Assembly (NCBI GenBank): GCA_947624495.1 | Contig: CANQKP010000005.1 | Location: 1 to 34,297, forward strand | Reading direction: 5' to 3' | Length of the DNA stretch: 34,297 nucleotides | From: an uncultured Monoglobus sp. | Lineage (GTDB): Bacteria; Bacillota; Clostridia; Monoglobales; Monoglobaceae | Shown: one piece after another, positions 1 to 8,328 of the stretch | How positions within the stretch are numbered: the first letter of the stretch is position 1 | Layout of the letters: each line of letters begins with the position of its first letter | The notes under the pieces: generated by a model | Told to the model about the DNA's origin: nothing | What the model saw: the letters and a program-made list of their open reading frames with translations, nothing else | Database searches by the model: none | Translations under genes and position numbers: made by a program

Positions 1-375
1 GCTGATTTTTTTCGCGCGGCAGTATATAACAACCGCCAGCGCGGCTCCTATAAGACTGCCGTAAACAGCGATCCCGCCGCCGCGTATGTCAAACACGCTG
101 AGAAGGTCGTCTTTGTACATATCAAAGCTGAATATAACATAATACAGCCTCGCGCACACGATTGCGGTCGGAAGCGCGATCAGGAACATATTCAGCGCGT
201 CGTCCTGCTTTATCCCGCGCTTTTCGACCTCTCGGAACCCATACGCCATCGCCGCGATCATACCAAAAGCGATGATTATGCCGTACCAATAAACGTTAAT
301 GCTGAAAATCGAGAACGCCGCGCGGTTTACCGTAAAGCTAAGTCCTAATCCCGGAAACGAAATGACGTTTGTCAT
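1..375 (-). CDS. lgt: Prolipoprotein diacylglyceryl transferase, N-terminal part
   Basis: This is the first 125 codons of Lgt; the rest lies beyond the left edge. Lgt is an integral membrane enzyme that moves diacylglycerol from phosphatidylglycerol to the lipobox cysteine of prolipoproteins. The visible part reads as family-typical: an early membrane segment with 'INVYWYGIIIAFGMIAA', then 'IVCARLYYVIF' and 'GGGIAVYGSLIGA', matching the conserved first two to three helices. The ATG (373-375) overlaps the TAA stop of the upstream M16 gene by one base (TAATG), so the two are probably translationally coupled. It is the last visible gene of the minus-strand operon starting near 3025. The identification rests on these motifs and is firm; the 3' half cannot be judged. 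Confidence 0.93.
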   Translation of the reverse strand, partial: MTNVISFPGLGLSFTVNRAAFSIFSINVYWYGIIIAFGMIAAMAYGFREVEKRGIKQDDALNMFLIALPTAIVCARLYYVIFSFDMYKDDLLSVFDIRGGGIAVYGSLIGAALAVVIYCRAKKIS

Positions 376-1682
376 TAAACCGCCTCCCCGGCGTCCGCCG
401 GCATAACGGTTGACAGAACGCAGTTATCCACATCAAAGTGGGAGCCGAGACGCTCCATTATGTCATCATAAGTCACGCTGTCAACGACTTTGTTATATTC
501 AAGCGGGTTAATTCCCTTAAGCAGCATCCGTATATACGAATTGCCCATGCCCTCAATATAGTTAAACATCTTTATCGCCGCTGCCTTCATAACCTTTTTG
601 GTGCGGCTTATATCTTCCTTATCAATGCCGTCCCTCTGCGCCTGTGAGATCCTGCTCTTTATCCGCTCGTAAACCGCCAACGGGTCCTTGGACTCTCCGC
701 CGATGAGTGAAAATCCGTAACGCTTTTCAAGCTCGGTCTCTGCGCTGAAGCTGCTGTCTATCAAACCCTCGTCATAAAGCTCGGTGTAGAGTTTGCTGCT
801 CTTGCCGAACAGCACGTCAAGGATTATATCGGTGCATACCTCGCGCCGCGCCAGTTCCTCACCGCCTGTGAATGGAGTAATGTCCTTAAATCCGATGTTG
901 AACATAGGCTGAGACACAACCATTTTCTGCTCGCTGAACTCTCTGACCCGTTCAGACGGCTCATAATATCCGGGTCTGTTTACCTCGCCTAAGTTCTTAA
1001 CGTCCGCCATACGCTTGTCAAGACGGCGCATGACTTCGTCAATATCAACATCCCCGACAAGCACCAGTATCATGTTGCCCGGATTGTAGAATGTGTTATA
1101 GCACTTATACAGAATATCCTTGTCGATTTTCGCTATGCTCTCCACCGTGCCGGCAATATCGATCTTGACCGGATTATTGTGGAACAGCGCTGTCAACGTA
1201 TTGAAGAACACGCGCCATGTGGGATCATCGTCATACATTTTGATTTCCTGCCCGATTATTCCCATTTCCTTGCCGACATTCTCATCGGTAAAGTAGGGGC
1301 TGTTCACAAAATCCACAAGAATATCAAGGTTCTCGTAAAACCTGTCGGTGCAGGTAAAGAGATACGCCGTCAAATCAAAGCTTGTGAAGGCGTTGCTTGA
1401 CGCTCCGGTCAAAGCGAAGCTGTCAAAAGCGTTGCTGCCGTCCGGCTGCTCGAACATCTTATGCTCCAAGAAGTGCGCTATGCCGTCCGGCACCACTGTC
1501 TTTTCGGTCTCTCCGGGAACAATAAACTCCCGGTCGGTCGAGCCGTAATCCGTGCCGTATATGGCATAGTATTTGCTGAAGCCTTTCTTCGGGAACACAT
1601 ACACCCGAAGTCCGCTGCTGTGGGTCGCAAAAAGCATCTCCTCCATTAAGACGTCACTGTAAAATCTCTGAACTCCGCTCAC
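375..1682 (-). CDS. ymfH: M16-family zinc metallopeptidase, active-site-containing (YmfH-like)
   Basis: A 435-residue M16 (pitrilysin/processing-peptidase) protein, the usual size for the family. The inverted zinc motif HxxEH is intact as HFLEH at residues 70-74, and 'GIIGQEI' around 141-147 supplies the likely third ligand (E146). The start is GTG at 1682-1680, overlapping the TGA of the preceding gene (GTGA), with an AAGGAGG site nine bases upstream. It is paired with a second M16 protein (1679-2953) that lacks the motif, and precedes lgt. The same pairing is known as ymfF-ymfH in Bacillus. In M16 families one subunit often carries zinc and the partner shapes the chamber, so a heterodimer is likely. 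Substrate is unknown. No signal peptide is visible, so it is presumably cytoplasmic. Confidence 0.9.
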   Translation of the reverse strand: MSGVQRFYSDVLMEEMLFATHSSGLRVYVFPKKGFSKYYAIYGTDYGSTDREFIVPGETEKTVVPDGIAHFLEHKMFEQPDGSNAFDSFALTGASSNAFTSFDLTAYLFTCTDRFYENLDILVDFVNSPYFTDENVGKEMGIIGQEIKMYDDDPTWRVFFNTLTALFHNNPVKIDIAGTVESIAKIDKDILYKCYNTFYNPGNMILVLVGDVDIDEVMRRLDKRMADVKNLGEVNRPGYYEPSERVREFSEQKMVVSQPMFNIGFKDITPFTGGEELARREVCTDIILDVLFGKSSKLYTELYDEGLIDSSFSAETELEKRYGFSLIGGESKDPLAVYERIKSRISQAQRDGIDKEDISRTKKVMKAAAIKMFNYIEGMGNSYIRMLLKGINPLEYNKVVDSVTYDDIMERLGSHFDVDNCVLSTVMPADAGEAV

Positions 1683-2953
1683 TGCTCCCCGCCTCCTTCG
1701 CTTACGTTTCCTTTCAGGAAGTAAATTACGTCCGGCTCAATTTTTTTGAACGCTTCGACTATCTCTTCCTTTGTGACCTTGTCTATTCTCTCGATCAGCT
1801 CATCGATCCCGCCGTCGTTATTCATTATCGCCTGTGAAAGATAGTAGTCCTCCATTGTTCTGAGGCTGTCCTTCATTGACGTAAAGCGGCTTTTCATATA
1901 AAGCTTCGAGTTTTCGATCTCGCTGTCCTCTATCTCACCGTTTTTCATCTTTTCAAACTGGACCATGATCTCATTTAGCGCCGCGCTGTATTTGTCGGTC
2001 TCTATACCGCAGCTTATAAACATCGTGCTTTTAAACCGCTCAACTCTGGATGTGGCGTAATACGCCAAACTGAGCTTCTCGCGCACGTTGTTGAACAGCT
2101 TTGAGAACGGACTGCCGCCAAAGACGCAGCTGCCCAGTATCAGAGCGTAATACATTTTTGAGGAGGGTTCCGTTCCACATCTTAAACCGATGCACAGCTT
2201 GCTCTGAACCACCGGGATCTCCTCGGTTATTCTCCTCGTCTCGCCCGCCGCCGACGCGATCTCGGTTTTAACATACTCCGCACGACGCTCGGCAAAGGCT
2301 CCGCACAGTTCTGAGCGGATCTCGTCAAGAGCAGCGTCCGAAAAGCTGCCGCCGGCAAACACATCCACCTTAGCGCCGCTTATCACGTCTGTATAAAAGT
2401 CATAAAGACTGCTTCCGGTTATTCCCGGCAGATCCTCAACTCTGCCTGCCTCGAACATTCCGTATCCCTCGCCGCCGAACATCGCCTCACGGCACTTGAA
2501 CTCAACATACTCGCGCTTGTCGTTTATGAGTCCCTCGATTGCGTTTTTAAGGTTTTGTTTTTCACCTTTTAAGTAGTCCTCGTTAAAACTGCCGCCATCC
2601 GTCAAAGGCTCAAAAACAAACTCTTTAAGAAGCTCGATGATCTTCGCGGTAAGGCTCTCGCCTATAAACTCGTCGCGAATGTACTCTATTGTAAAATAGA
2701 GCGCTTCGCCGTCGCCTTTGACTCTTATACCGGCGTGCAGCGTCGCGCTGTACAGTTCGTCAAGGTACACCGATATTTCATTCATCGTCTTATGCTTTTT
2801 TGTACCCCTCTTCATGACCGCGGGCAAAAGCGCCGCGTATGTCACCGTCTCTTTTTTCAGCGGAATGTTGAAGAACACACTTATTGTATTGGTCTTAAAC
2901 TTTTCAGCGTTTAAATATGTGAAGTCAACGCCGCCTTTAATATGCTCAGTCAT
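1679..2953 (-). CDS. ymfF: M16-family peptidase-like protein without the zinc motif (YmfF-like)
   Basis: A 424-residue M16-fold protein and first gene of the operon ymfF-ymfH-lgt. Where an active M16 enzyme has HxxEH, this one reads 'LLPAVMKRGTKKHKTM' (about residues 42-57), so zinc binding and catalysis are not expected. The C-terminal half keeps M16-type segments such as 'SPFSKLFNNVREKLSLAYYA' (about 280-300), the R/Y substrate-binding region of the family. ATG at 2953 is preceded by a modest AGAGGA site. Its 3' end overlaps the next gene by four bases (GTGA), which fits synthesis of the two subunits in equal amounts. The likely role is the non-catalytic partner of the 375-1682 product; the biological substrate is not known to me. 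Confidence 0.85.
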   Translation of the reverse strand: MTEHIKGGVDFTYLNAEKFKTNTISVFFNIPLKKETVTYAALLPAVMKRGTKKHKTMNEISVYLDELYSATLHAGIRVKGDGEALYFTIEYIRDEFIGESLTAKIIELLKEFVFEPLTDGGSFNEDYLKGEKQNLKNAIEGLINDKREYVEFKCREAMFGGEGYGMFEAGRVEDLPGITGSSLYDFYTDVISGAKVDVFAGGSFSDAALDEIRSELCGAFAERRAEYVKTEIASAAGETRRITEEIPVVQSKLCIGLRCGTEPSSKMYYALILGSCVFGGSPFSKLFNNVREKLSLAYYATSRVERFKSTMFISCGIETDKYSAALNEIMVQFEKMKNGEIEDSEIENSKLYMKSRFTSMKDSLRTMEDYYLSQAIMNNDGGIDELIERIDKVTKEEIVEAFKKIEPDVIYFLKGNVSEGGGEQ

Positions 2954-3024
2954 ATAATTTCATCCTCTGCTTTATCGTATTTGGCGCCGGATCAAAACAA
3001 ATTTCTAAATCACGGCTATTATCT

Positions 3025-3054
3025 ATTATATCACGTTTTCCGCCCTTTTGTTAA
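3025..3054 (-). promoter_or_regulatory. Sigma-A-type promoter for the M16-lgt operon
   Basis: On the minus strand a TATAAT box (plus positions 3025-3030) lies 18 bases from TTAACA (3049-3054). It faces the gene starting at 2953 and would give a leader of about 65 nt. The -10 is a perfect match and the -35 matches 5 of 6, with a slightly long spacer. Confidence 0.6.
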
Positions 3055-3189
3055 TTTTGCTTAATTTGTAACAAACCGTTAACCGAATATTAGTATTGCC
3101 TTATTATTATTTTAAAATACGGCTTACCGCGCCGATAATTCCGAAAAGCCCCGTGAATGTCACGCAGCATAACTCAAGCTCTATAAATG

Positions 3190-3225
3190 AACGCAAAATA
3201 AAAGCCTCTCCGTCCGGAGAGACTT
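3190..3225 (-). terminator. Rho-independent terminator after the GGDEF-like gene
   Basis: Reading the minus strand just past the stop at 3247, CTCTCC and GGAGAG (3206-3211 with 3216-3221, loop of four) form a hairpin. Further pairs flank it after one mismatch. It is followed by CTTTTATTTTG, a good U-tract. It separates this gene from the M16 operon promoter. Confidence 0.8.
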
Positions 3226-3246
3226 ATTTAATAAATAGCATTGATA

Positions 3247-4374
3247 TTACATTTTCATTTCTTTAAGTTCAAGATAACCGAAATATTTGTTGCCGCCCTG
3301 TCTGCGTGCCTCGTCAACCGCTTCTCTCGCCATACTGAGCATCGTTTCGTACTCGTCACACTCACACTCAACAACATCCACACAGCCGCAGCTGACCGTA
3401 AGCTTTCCGATTGGCGAACCCTCGAACTCAATATCAAGGTCCCTGATAAGAGAAGATATTCCCTGACACACTCTGCACAAGCCCTTGTAATCATGAATAA
3501 GGCTGACAGCCACCAGGCTTGTTCCGCCGTACCTGTATATTATCAGTTCACCCGGATCGGAGATCCTAAGCATACAGCTGCCGATTTTTTTAAGCGCGCG
3601 GTCGCCCGCCTCTCTGCCGTATTTCGAGTTGTATCTCATGAAATCGTCGATATCGATTATCGCCAGACCGCACAAAGACTTTGCTATCCTGCTGTCCTTC
3701 TCTCCTGACAGATCCTGCATGAGCTTTTTGTAGTTTGGAAGTCCGGTCAGTCCGTCGATCTCAACCTGCCGCGCAAGAATTCGGCTGCTGTTTAAGTTGC
3801 TTATTCTCGATTTGAATATTCTGGCATTTATCATAATTCCCATTGCGGTGCCGACCACCGCGCAGATAACGTCATGAACCGAAATTTCCGGGACCTTTAA
3901 GACCTTTGACGCGATGCAGAACACAAGGCAGGCGCCTGCTGTATATGGCAGCATATGCGACTGCTTATCAAGTATAAGCATCGGCAGCACCGTAAGAGCC
4001 GCTATCGAAACAGCCGCCTCTTTGTCCGGTATATAATAGACCTCAACCACCATGGTAAACGCCACCAGCAAGGTGACATAAAAATATACCAGAGGATATG
4101 TATAGCTAATTAAAACATCAAAAGCGACATATGTCAGCCCGAAGATGATAGCCGAGACGACAAACATCATAAAATATGTCATGGTCGGCGGACTTTCGGA
4201 GCCGGTAATAAAGCTGTACGCGCACATTACAAGCATGATAAATCCGGCGGTCATCGAAAGATGCCGCATGAACATGAGGTTCGCCTTTCTTATTTCATTA
4301 TCGTTAATTTCAAACAGCGACGCGTCGGTGGTAAGCTCCAGAAACTCCGCTATCCTGCGCACTATTTTCTTCAT
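3247..4374 (-). CDS. Membrane protein with degenerate GGDEF domain
   Basis: 375 residues. Residues about 38-185 hold several hydrophobic segments (for example 40-55, 66-88, 92-113, 145-157, 169-183), a multi-spanning membrane sensor region of unknown type. From about 205 a GGDEF-family domain follows, with 'DGLTGLPNYKKL' (207-218), 'IIDIDDFMRYNSKYG' (239-253) and 'GDRALKKIG'. The signature loop reads RYGGTSL (281-287): GGDEF has become GGTSL, so the catalytic/metal acidic residues of the loop are missing. The family normally makes cyclic-di-GMP from two GTP; this protein probably does not, and may bind nucleotide or act as a receptor. The gene stands alone with its own promoter (4434-4462) and terminator. 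The C-terminal 'SMAREAVDEARRQGGNKYFGY' is family-typical. Confidence 0.85.
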   Translation of the reverse strand: MKKIVRRIAEFLELTTDASLFEINDNEIRKANLMFMRHLSMTAGFIMLVMCAYSFITGSESPPTMTYFMMFVVSAIIFGLTYVAFDVLISYTYPLVYFYVTLLVAFTMVVEVYYIPDKEAAVSIAALTVLPMLILDKQSHMLPYTAGACLVFCIASKVLKVPEISVHDVICAVVGTAMGIMINARIFKSRISNLNSSRILARQVEIDGLTGLPNYKKLMQDLSGEKDSRIAKSLCGLAIIDIDDFMRYNSKYGREAGDRALKKIGSCMLRISDPGELIIYRYGGTSLVAVSLIHDYKGLCRVCQGISSLIRDLDIEFEGSPIGKLTVSCGCVDVVECECDEYETMLSMAREAVDEARRQGGNKYFGYLELKEMKM

Positions 4375-4433
4375 ATGCTTTAGCCTCCAATACGCAAGCG
4401 CAGGTCTCAGTCAGCGTTTGCGAAATCGTTTAA

Positions 4434-4462
4434 ATTATAACATAAATAATAGTGTTTGTCAA
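4434..4462 (-). promoter_or_regulatory. Consensus sigma-A promoter for the GGDEF-like gene
   Basis: On the minus strand TTGACA (plus 4457-4462), a 17-base spacer and TATAAT (4434-4439): a perfect consensus. It faces the ATG at 4374 and diverges from the thi promoter about 50 bases away. Confidence 0.85.
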
Positions 4463-4510
4463 ACCCGGCTCCAAAATTTTGGTATGAATAAAATTTTTTC
4501 AAAAAAAGTA

Positions 4511-4539
4511 TTGCAATCGGGTATAGGCTGCGGTATAAT
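4511..4539 (+). promoter_or_regulatory. Sigma-A promoter of the thi operon
   Basis: TTGCAA (4511-4516), a 17-base spacer and TATAAT (4534-4539). Transcription would begin about 4546, only a few bases before the TPP aptamer, as expected for a riboswitch leader. Confidence 0.85.
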
Positions 4540-4552
4540 AATTAATATCACA

Positions 4553-4637
4553 GCTGGGGGGACCGCGCGGCGCGGTTGAGATAGGCTGAAAGAGCCTGAC
4601 CCTTTGAACCTGACGGCTAACACCGGCGTAGGAAAGC
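4553..4637 (+). promoter_or_regulatory. TPP riboswitch (THI element)
   Basis: The conserved landmarks appear in order: GGGGGGACC (4556-4564), an ACCGCG-CGG-CGCGGT hairpin (4562-4576), TTGAGA (4576-4581, the CUGAGA element with U for C), ACCCTTTGAACCTGA (4599-4613), CGGCTAACACCGGCG (4614-4628) and TAGGAAAGC (4629-4637). This aptamer binds thiamine pyrophosphate and normally turns down the downstream thi genes when the cofactor is plentiful. It sits between the promoter at 4511 and thiC at 4721, so it should control the whole thiC-D-M-E-HAD operon. Confidence 0.96.
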
Positions 4638-4677
4638 ATAAATAAAACATTATATAATATTAGAATTATTTGTGCTT
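4634..4677 (+). other. Candidate expression-platform hairpin of the TPP riboswitch
   Basis: AAGCATAAATAA (4634-4645) can pair over 12 positions, one of them G-U, with TTATTTGTGCTT (4666-4677). The left arm overlaps the 3' end of the aptamer, so this stem and the ligand-bound aptamer are probably mutually exclusive. No clean terminator with a U-run follows, and the thiC ribosome site (GGAAGGAG, 4706-4713) lies 29 bases downstream. The switching mechanism therefore cannot be assigned by eye. Confidence 0.45.
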
Positions 4678-4720
4678 GTCAGTTTTGGCGGGCGCTATTT
4701 TATTCGGAAGGAGTTTTAAC

Positions 4721-6019
4721 ATGAATTACACAACACAAATGGATGCGGCGAAGAAAGGCATACTCACGCCGGAAATGAAGATCGTCGCTGAAAAGGAGAA
4801 CATCTCCGTGGACGCGCTTATGGAAAAAGTGGCTAAGGGGACCGTGGCGATCCCAGCCAACAAAAACCACAAGACGCTGTCGCCTGAGGGTATTGGCAAA
4901 GGCTTGCGCACAAAGATAAACGTGAACCTCGGCATATCCAGAGACGCAGCAGACGTTGAACTGGAACTCAACAAAGTGCGCACCGCTATCGACATGAAGG
5001 CAGAGGCGATCATGGACCTTTCGAACTACGGCAAGACCCACGAAATGCGCCGTAAAATACTTGATATATCCACGGCAATGCTCGGGACCGTGCCGGTCTA
5101 TGACGCGATAGGTTACTGTGAAAAGAAGCTTAAAGATATAACCAAGGACGACTTTTTGGATGTTGTGCGCCGCCATGCGGAGGACGGCGTTGACTTCATG
5201 ACCATTCACGCCGGCATAAACAGAGCCACCGCCGAGAAGGTCAAAAAGCATCGCAGACGCACCAACATTGTGTCAAGAGGCGGAGCGCTCCTTTTCGCCT
5301 GGATGGAGATGACCGGAAACGAGAACCCGTTTTACGAGTATTACGACGAGGTTATGGAAATATTCCGCAAATATGACGTTACCATAAGTCTTGGCGACGC
5401 CTGCCGTCCCGGATGCATTGACGACTCCACCGACTCAGCTCAGATCTCAGAGCTTATCGTGCTGGGCGAGCTTACAAAGCGCGCCTGGGAAAATGACGTT
5501 CAGGTTATGGTCGAGGGTCCGGGTCATATGGCAATGAATGAGATCGCGGCAAATATGATCATGGAAAAGCGCATATGCCACGGCGCTCCGTTTTATGTGC
5601 TGGGTCCCTTGGTGACCGACGTGGCGCCGGGATACGACCACATCACTTCGGCTATCGGCGGAGCAATAGCCGCGGCGAACGGCGCGGACTTTTTGTGCTA
5701 TGTAACGCCTGCCGAGCATCTGCGTCTGCCGGATCTTGATGATATGAAGGAAGGCATAATCGCGTCAAAGATAGCGGCGCACGCGGCGGACATAGCCAAG
5801 GGCGTCAAGGGCGCGAGAGACTGGGACAACAAGATGTCGGACGCGCGCAGGGAGATCGATTGGGACAAGATGTTTGAACTCGCTCTCGACCCTGAAAAGC
5901 CTAAGGCGTACAGAGCCGGTTCAAAGCCCAGAGAGGAAAACACCTGTACCATGTGCGGCGAGCAATGTGCCGTCAAAAACATGAACAAGATCCTCGGCGG
6001 CGAGGATATCGGAATTTAG
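4721..6019 (+). CDS. thiC: Phosphomethylpyrimidine synthase ThiC
   Basis: A radical-SAM enzyme of non-canonical type that rearranges aminoimidazole ribotide into HMP phosphate, the thiamine pyrimidine precursor. 432 residues from the ATG at 4721, which has GGAAGGAG eight bases upstream; an upstream in-frame codon at 4670 falls in the leader and is rejected. Family segments include '[17 protein letters not shown]', '[14 protein letters not shown]', '[15 protein letters not shown]' and '[20 protein letters not shown]'. The C-terminal cluster motif is CTMCGEQC (CX2CX3C), one residue tighter than the CX2CX4C of the E. coli enzyme. The length is that of the short form found in anaerobes, without the long N-terminal domain. 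First gene of the riboswitch-controlled thi operon. Confidence 0.97.
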   Translation: MNYTTQMDAAKKGILTPEMKIVAEKENISVDALMEKVAKGTVAIPANKNHKTLSPEGIGKGLRTKINVNLGISRDAADVELELNKVRTAIDMKAEAIMDLSNYGKTHEMRRKILDISTAMLGTVPVYDAIGYCEKKLKDITKDDFLDVVRRHAEDGVDFMTIHAGINRATAEKVKKHRRRTNIVSRGGALLFAWMEMTGNENPFYEYYDEVMEIFRKYDVTISLGDACRPGCIDDSTDSAQISELIVLGELTKRAWENDVQVMVEGPGHMAMNEIAANMIMEKRICHGAPFYVLGPLVTDVAPGYDHITSAIGGAIAAANGADFLCYVTPAEHLRLPDLDDMKEGIIASKIAAHAADIAKGVKGARDWDNKMSDARREIDWDKMFELALDPEKPKAYRAGSKPREENTCTMCGEQCAVKNMNKILGGEDIGI

Positions 6020-6030
6020 GGGGAATTGAT

Positions 6031-6864
6031 TTGAAAAATTTACTTACCATAGCCGGCTCCGACTCAAGCGGCGGCGCCGGAATTCAGGCTGATATCAAGA
6101 CGTTTTCAGCCCACGGATGCTACGGTATGAGCGTTATTACCGCCGTCACCGCCCAGAACACCAAAGGCGTTTACGGCATTATGAACGTTGATTCGGAAAC
6201 GATAAAAGCGCAGATAAAGGCTGTTTTTGACGATATTCCGCCGGACGGGGTCAAGGTCGGGATGTTAGGCGGCGCTGAAGCCGCAGGAGCGGTTGCAGAT
6301 ATGCTCGAAAGCCTGAAACCTCCGCTGCTTATCATCGACCCCGTTATGGTGTCCACCAGCGGCTCAAGCCTTGCCGAGGACGGAGCGAAGGACATTTTGA
6401 TAAAACGTTTGCTGCCTCTTGCCAAAATGGTTACGCCGAATATTCCCGAAGCTGAAGCGCTGAGCGGAATTAAAATAAAGAACATCCATGACATGGGCAA
6501 GGCTGCGCAAATCATCGGAGATATGGGTTCGTCCTACGTCCTGATAAAAGGCGGACACATGAAGTCGGACTCCAACGACCTGCTGTATAACGGCAGAACC
6601 ATGACGATATTCGAGGGCAAGCGCATAAACTCCAAAAACACCCACGGAACCGGCTGCACACTGTCATCGGCTATCTGCGCAAATATGGCGAGAGGCATGG
6701 ACGCTGTTATGGCTGTCGGCGAGGCAAAGATGTACATTGAAACCGGAATAACCCACGCGCCGGGATTGGGCGGCGGCTGCGGACCGATACACCACTTCTA
6801 CAGCCTGTGGCAGACCTCGGACCCAAACGTAGAAACAGAATTTAAATGCATAGAAAAGGAATAA
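6031..6864 (+). CDS. thiD: Hydroxymethylpyrimidine/phosphomethylpyrimidine kinase ThiD
   Basis: Phosphorylates HMP and HMP phosphate to the HMP diphosphate used by ThiE. 277 residues from a TTG at 6031 with AGGGGGA seven bases upstream. The frame is open further upstream into thiC, but those codons overlap thiC and have no ribosome site. The ribokinase-fold signature is clear: 'TIAGSDSSGGAGIQADIKTF' near the N-terminus, 'DGVKVGMLGG', 'IDPVMVSTSGSSL', 'TPNIPEAEALSG', 'VLIKGGHM' and 'NTHGTGCTLSSAI' with the anion-hole/catalytic Cys region. It lies 11 bases after thiC and 10 before thiM. Confidence 0.97.
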   Translation: MKNLLTIAGSDSSGGAGIQADIKTFSAHGCYGMSVITAVTAQNTKGVYGIMNVDSETIKAQIKAVFDDIPPDGVKVGMLGGAEAAGAVADMLESLKPPLLIIDPVMVSTSGSSLAEDGAKDILIKRLLPLAKMVTPNIPEAEALSGIKIKNIHDMGKAAQIIGDMGSSYVLIKGGHMKSDSNDLLYNGRTMTIFEGKRINSKNTHGTGCTLSSAICANMARGMDAVMAVGEAKMYIETGITHAPGLGGGCGPIHHFYSLWQTSDPNVETEFKCIEKE

Positions 6865-6874
6865 GGAGAAATTT

Positions 6875-7699
6875 ATGATAAAATCAATTATTGAAATCAC
6901 GGAAAACATGAGAAAGGAAAAACCGATCGTTGAATGTCTGACAAACCGCGTGACTATCAACGACTGCGCCAATATGCTGCTGGCAATGGGCGCGTCGCCG
7001 ATCATGGCTGAGATCGAGTGCGAAATGGAAGAGATCATGAACGTGGCGGGCGCGCTTGTTATCAACCTCGGTCTCTTGGATGAACCGTATCTCGACGCCA
7101 TGAAGACCGCCGCAAAAGCGGCAAAGAAGCTCGGCAAGCCCATTGTTCTCGATCCGGTCGGCGCCGGAGCGTCAAAATTACGTGACCGGGTGTGCGCCGA
7201 AATGATCGAGCTTGCAAAACCCGATATAATCCGCGGAAATATGTCCGAAATACGCGCTTTGTCAGGCGGAACGGTGGCGAGCCGCGGTGTTGACGCATCA
7301 AGCGACGACGCTGTGACCGAGGACAACAAAGCCGCGCTCGGCGAGCTTGTGCGCGCGCTTTCCGAAAAGACCGGAGCCGTTGTCTGCGCCACCGGCGCGG
7401 TTGACATTATATCGGACGGTGAGAGAATATGCTACATATCAAACGGTCACGAAATGCTCTGCGGCGTTACCGGCACAGGCTGTATGTGTTCGGCAATGAC
7501 AGGCGCTATGGCTGCCGCCGGAGACCCGTTCACAGCGGCGGCTGCGGCGGTTATGATGCTTGGAATTGCGGGCGAGCTTGCCCATGAGTACACCGCGTCG
7601 AACAATGCCGGTATAGGCACCTTTAAGGTAAAGCTGTTTGACTGCATCTACAGCATCAGCGGAGACGATTTTGCATCCCGCGGAAGGATCGAGGAGTAA
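6875..7699 (+). CDS. thiM: Hydroxyethylthiazole kinase ThiM
   Basis: A salvage enzyme that phosphorylates 4-methyl-5-hydroxyethylthiazole to the phosphate used by ThiE. 274 residues, normal length; ATG at 6875 with AAGGAG seven bases upstream. Typical segments are 'PIVECLTNRVTINDCANMLL' near the N-terminus (substrate and Mg/ATP region), 'GALVINLGLLDEPYLDAM', 'PIVLDPVGAGASKLRD', 'RGNMSEIRALSG', 'VVCATGAVDIISDG' and 'GVTGTGCMCSAMTGAM' with the catalytic Cys. It sits between thiD and thiE. In the absence of thiazole synthesis genes here, it suggests that the thiazole moiety is scavenged or made from a distant locus. Confidence 0.97.
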   Translation: MIKSIIEITENMRKEKPIVECLTNRVTINDCANMLLAMGASPIMAEIECEMEEIMNVAGALVINLGLLDEPYLDAMKTAAKAAKKLGKPIVLDPVGAGASKLRDRVCAEMIELAKPDIIRGNMSEIRALSGGTVASRGVDASSDDAVTEDNKAALGELVRALSEKTGAVVCATGAVDIISDGERICYISNGHEMLCGVTGTGCMCSAMTGAMAAAGDPFTAAAAAVMMLGIAGELAHEYTASNNAGIGTFKVKLFDCIYSISGDDFASRGRIEE

Positions 7700-7701
7700 T
7701 T

Positions 7702-8328
7702 ATGAAGAACTTTGACTTAAGCGTGTATCTTGTTACCGACACCGATATGTGTCCCCGCGAAAACCTGCTTGACGTATGCGAAAAGGCGGTGCTGGGTGGC
7801 GCAACCTTAATTCAGCTGAGAGAAAAGAACATCTCATCAAGACTGTTCTATGAGGAGGCAGTCGCTCTTAAGCAGCTTTGCTCTAAGCTTAACGTTCCGC
7901 TGCTCATAAACGACAGGCTGGATATCGCCTTAGCTTCCGGTGCCGACGGCGTGCATATCGGTCAGAGCGACTTACCGATCGAAGCGGTCCGCGGACTCTT
8001 GGGAAATGATAGGATAATAGGAGTGTCGGCGGGCTGCGTCAAGGAAGCGGTAAACGCCGAAAAGCGCGGCGCAGACTACCTTGGTGTGGGCGCAGTCTTC
8101 CCCACATCAACCAAGGACGACGCGGAAAACGTGGGCATAGATATGCTCAGGAAAGTCCGCTCCGCCGTCAAGATCCCAATAGTCGGAATTGGCGGCATCA
8201 ACACCGAAAATATAGAAAAACTGAAAGGAACCGGCATAGACGGAGTTGCGGTGGTGTCCTGCATTATGGCAAGCGACGACCCCAAAGCCGCCGCGGCTGA
8301 ACTTAAAGAAAAAGTGGAAAAGCTATGA
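7702..8328 (+). CDS. thiE: Thiamine-phosphate synthase ThiE
   Basis: Joins HMP diphosphate and thiazole phosphate to give thiamine phosphate. 208 residues, a TIM barrel. Motifs include 'LIQLREKNISSRLF' (pyrophosphate/pyrimidine side), 'INDRLDIALASGADGVHIGQ', 'IIGVSAGCVKEA', 'GADYLGVGAVFPTSTKDD' and 'IPIVGIGGINTENI'. The ATG at 7702 comes two bases after the thiM stop, with a GAGGAG site inside the end of thiM. The stop overlaps the ATG of the next gene (ATGA), tying the HAD phosphatase tightly to this step. Confidence 0.97.
   Translation: MKNFDLSVYLVTDTDMCPRENLLDVCEKAVLGGATLIQLREKNISSRLFYEEAVALKQLCSKLNVPLLINDRLDIALASGADGVHIGQSDLPIEAVRGLLGNDRIIGVSAGCVKEAVNAEKRGADYLGVGAVFPTSTKDDAENVGIDMLRKVRSAVKIPIVGIGGINTENIEKLKGTGIDGVAVVSCIMASDDPKAAAAELKEKVEKL

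Noticed and set aside
4700-5251. Minus-strand open frame of about 180 codons opposite thiC
   Set aside because: Fully antisense to the conserved ThiC coding region, with no start signals and no recognisable motif.
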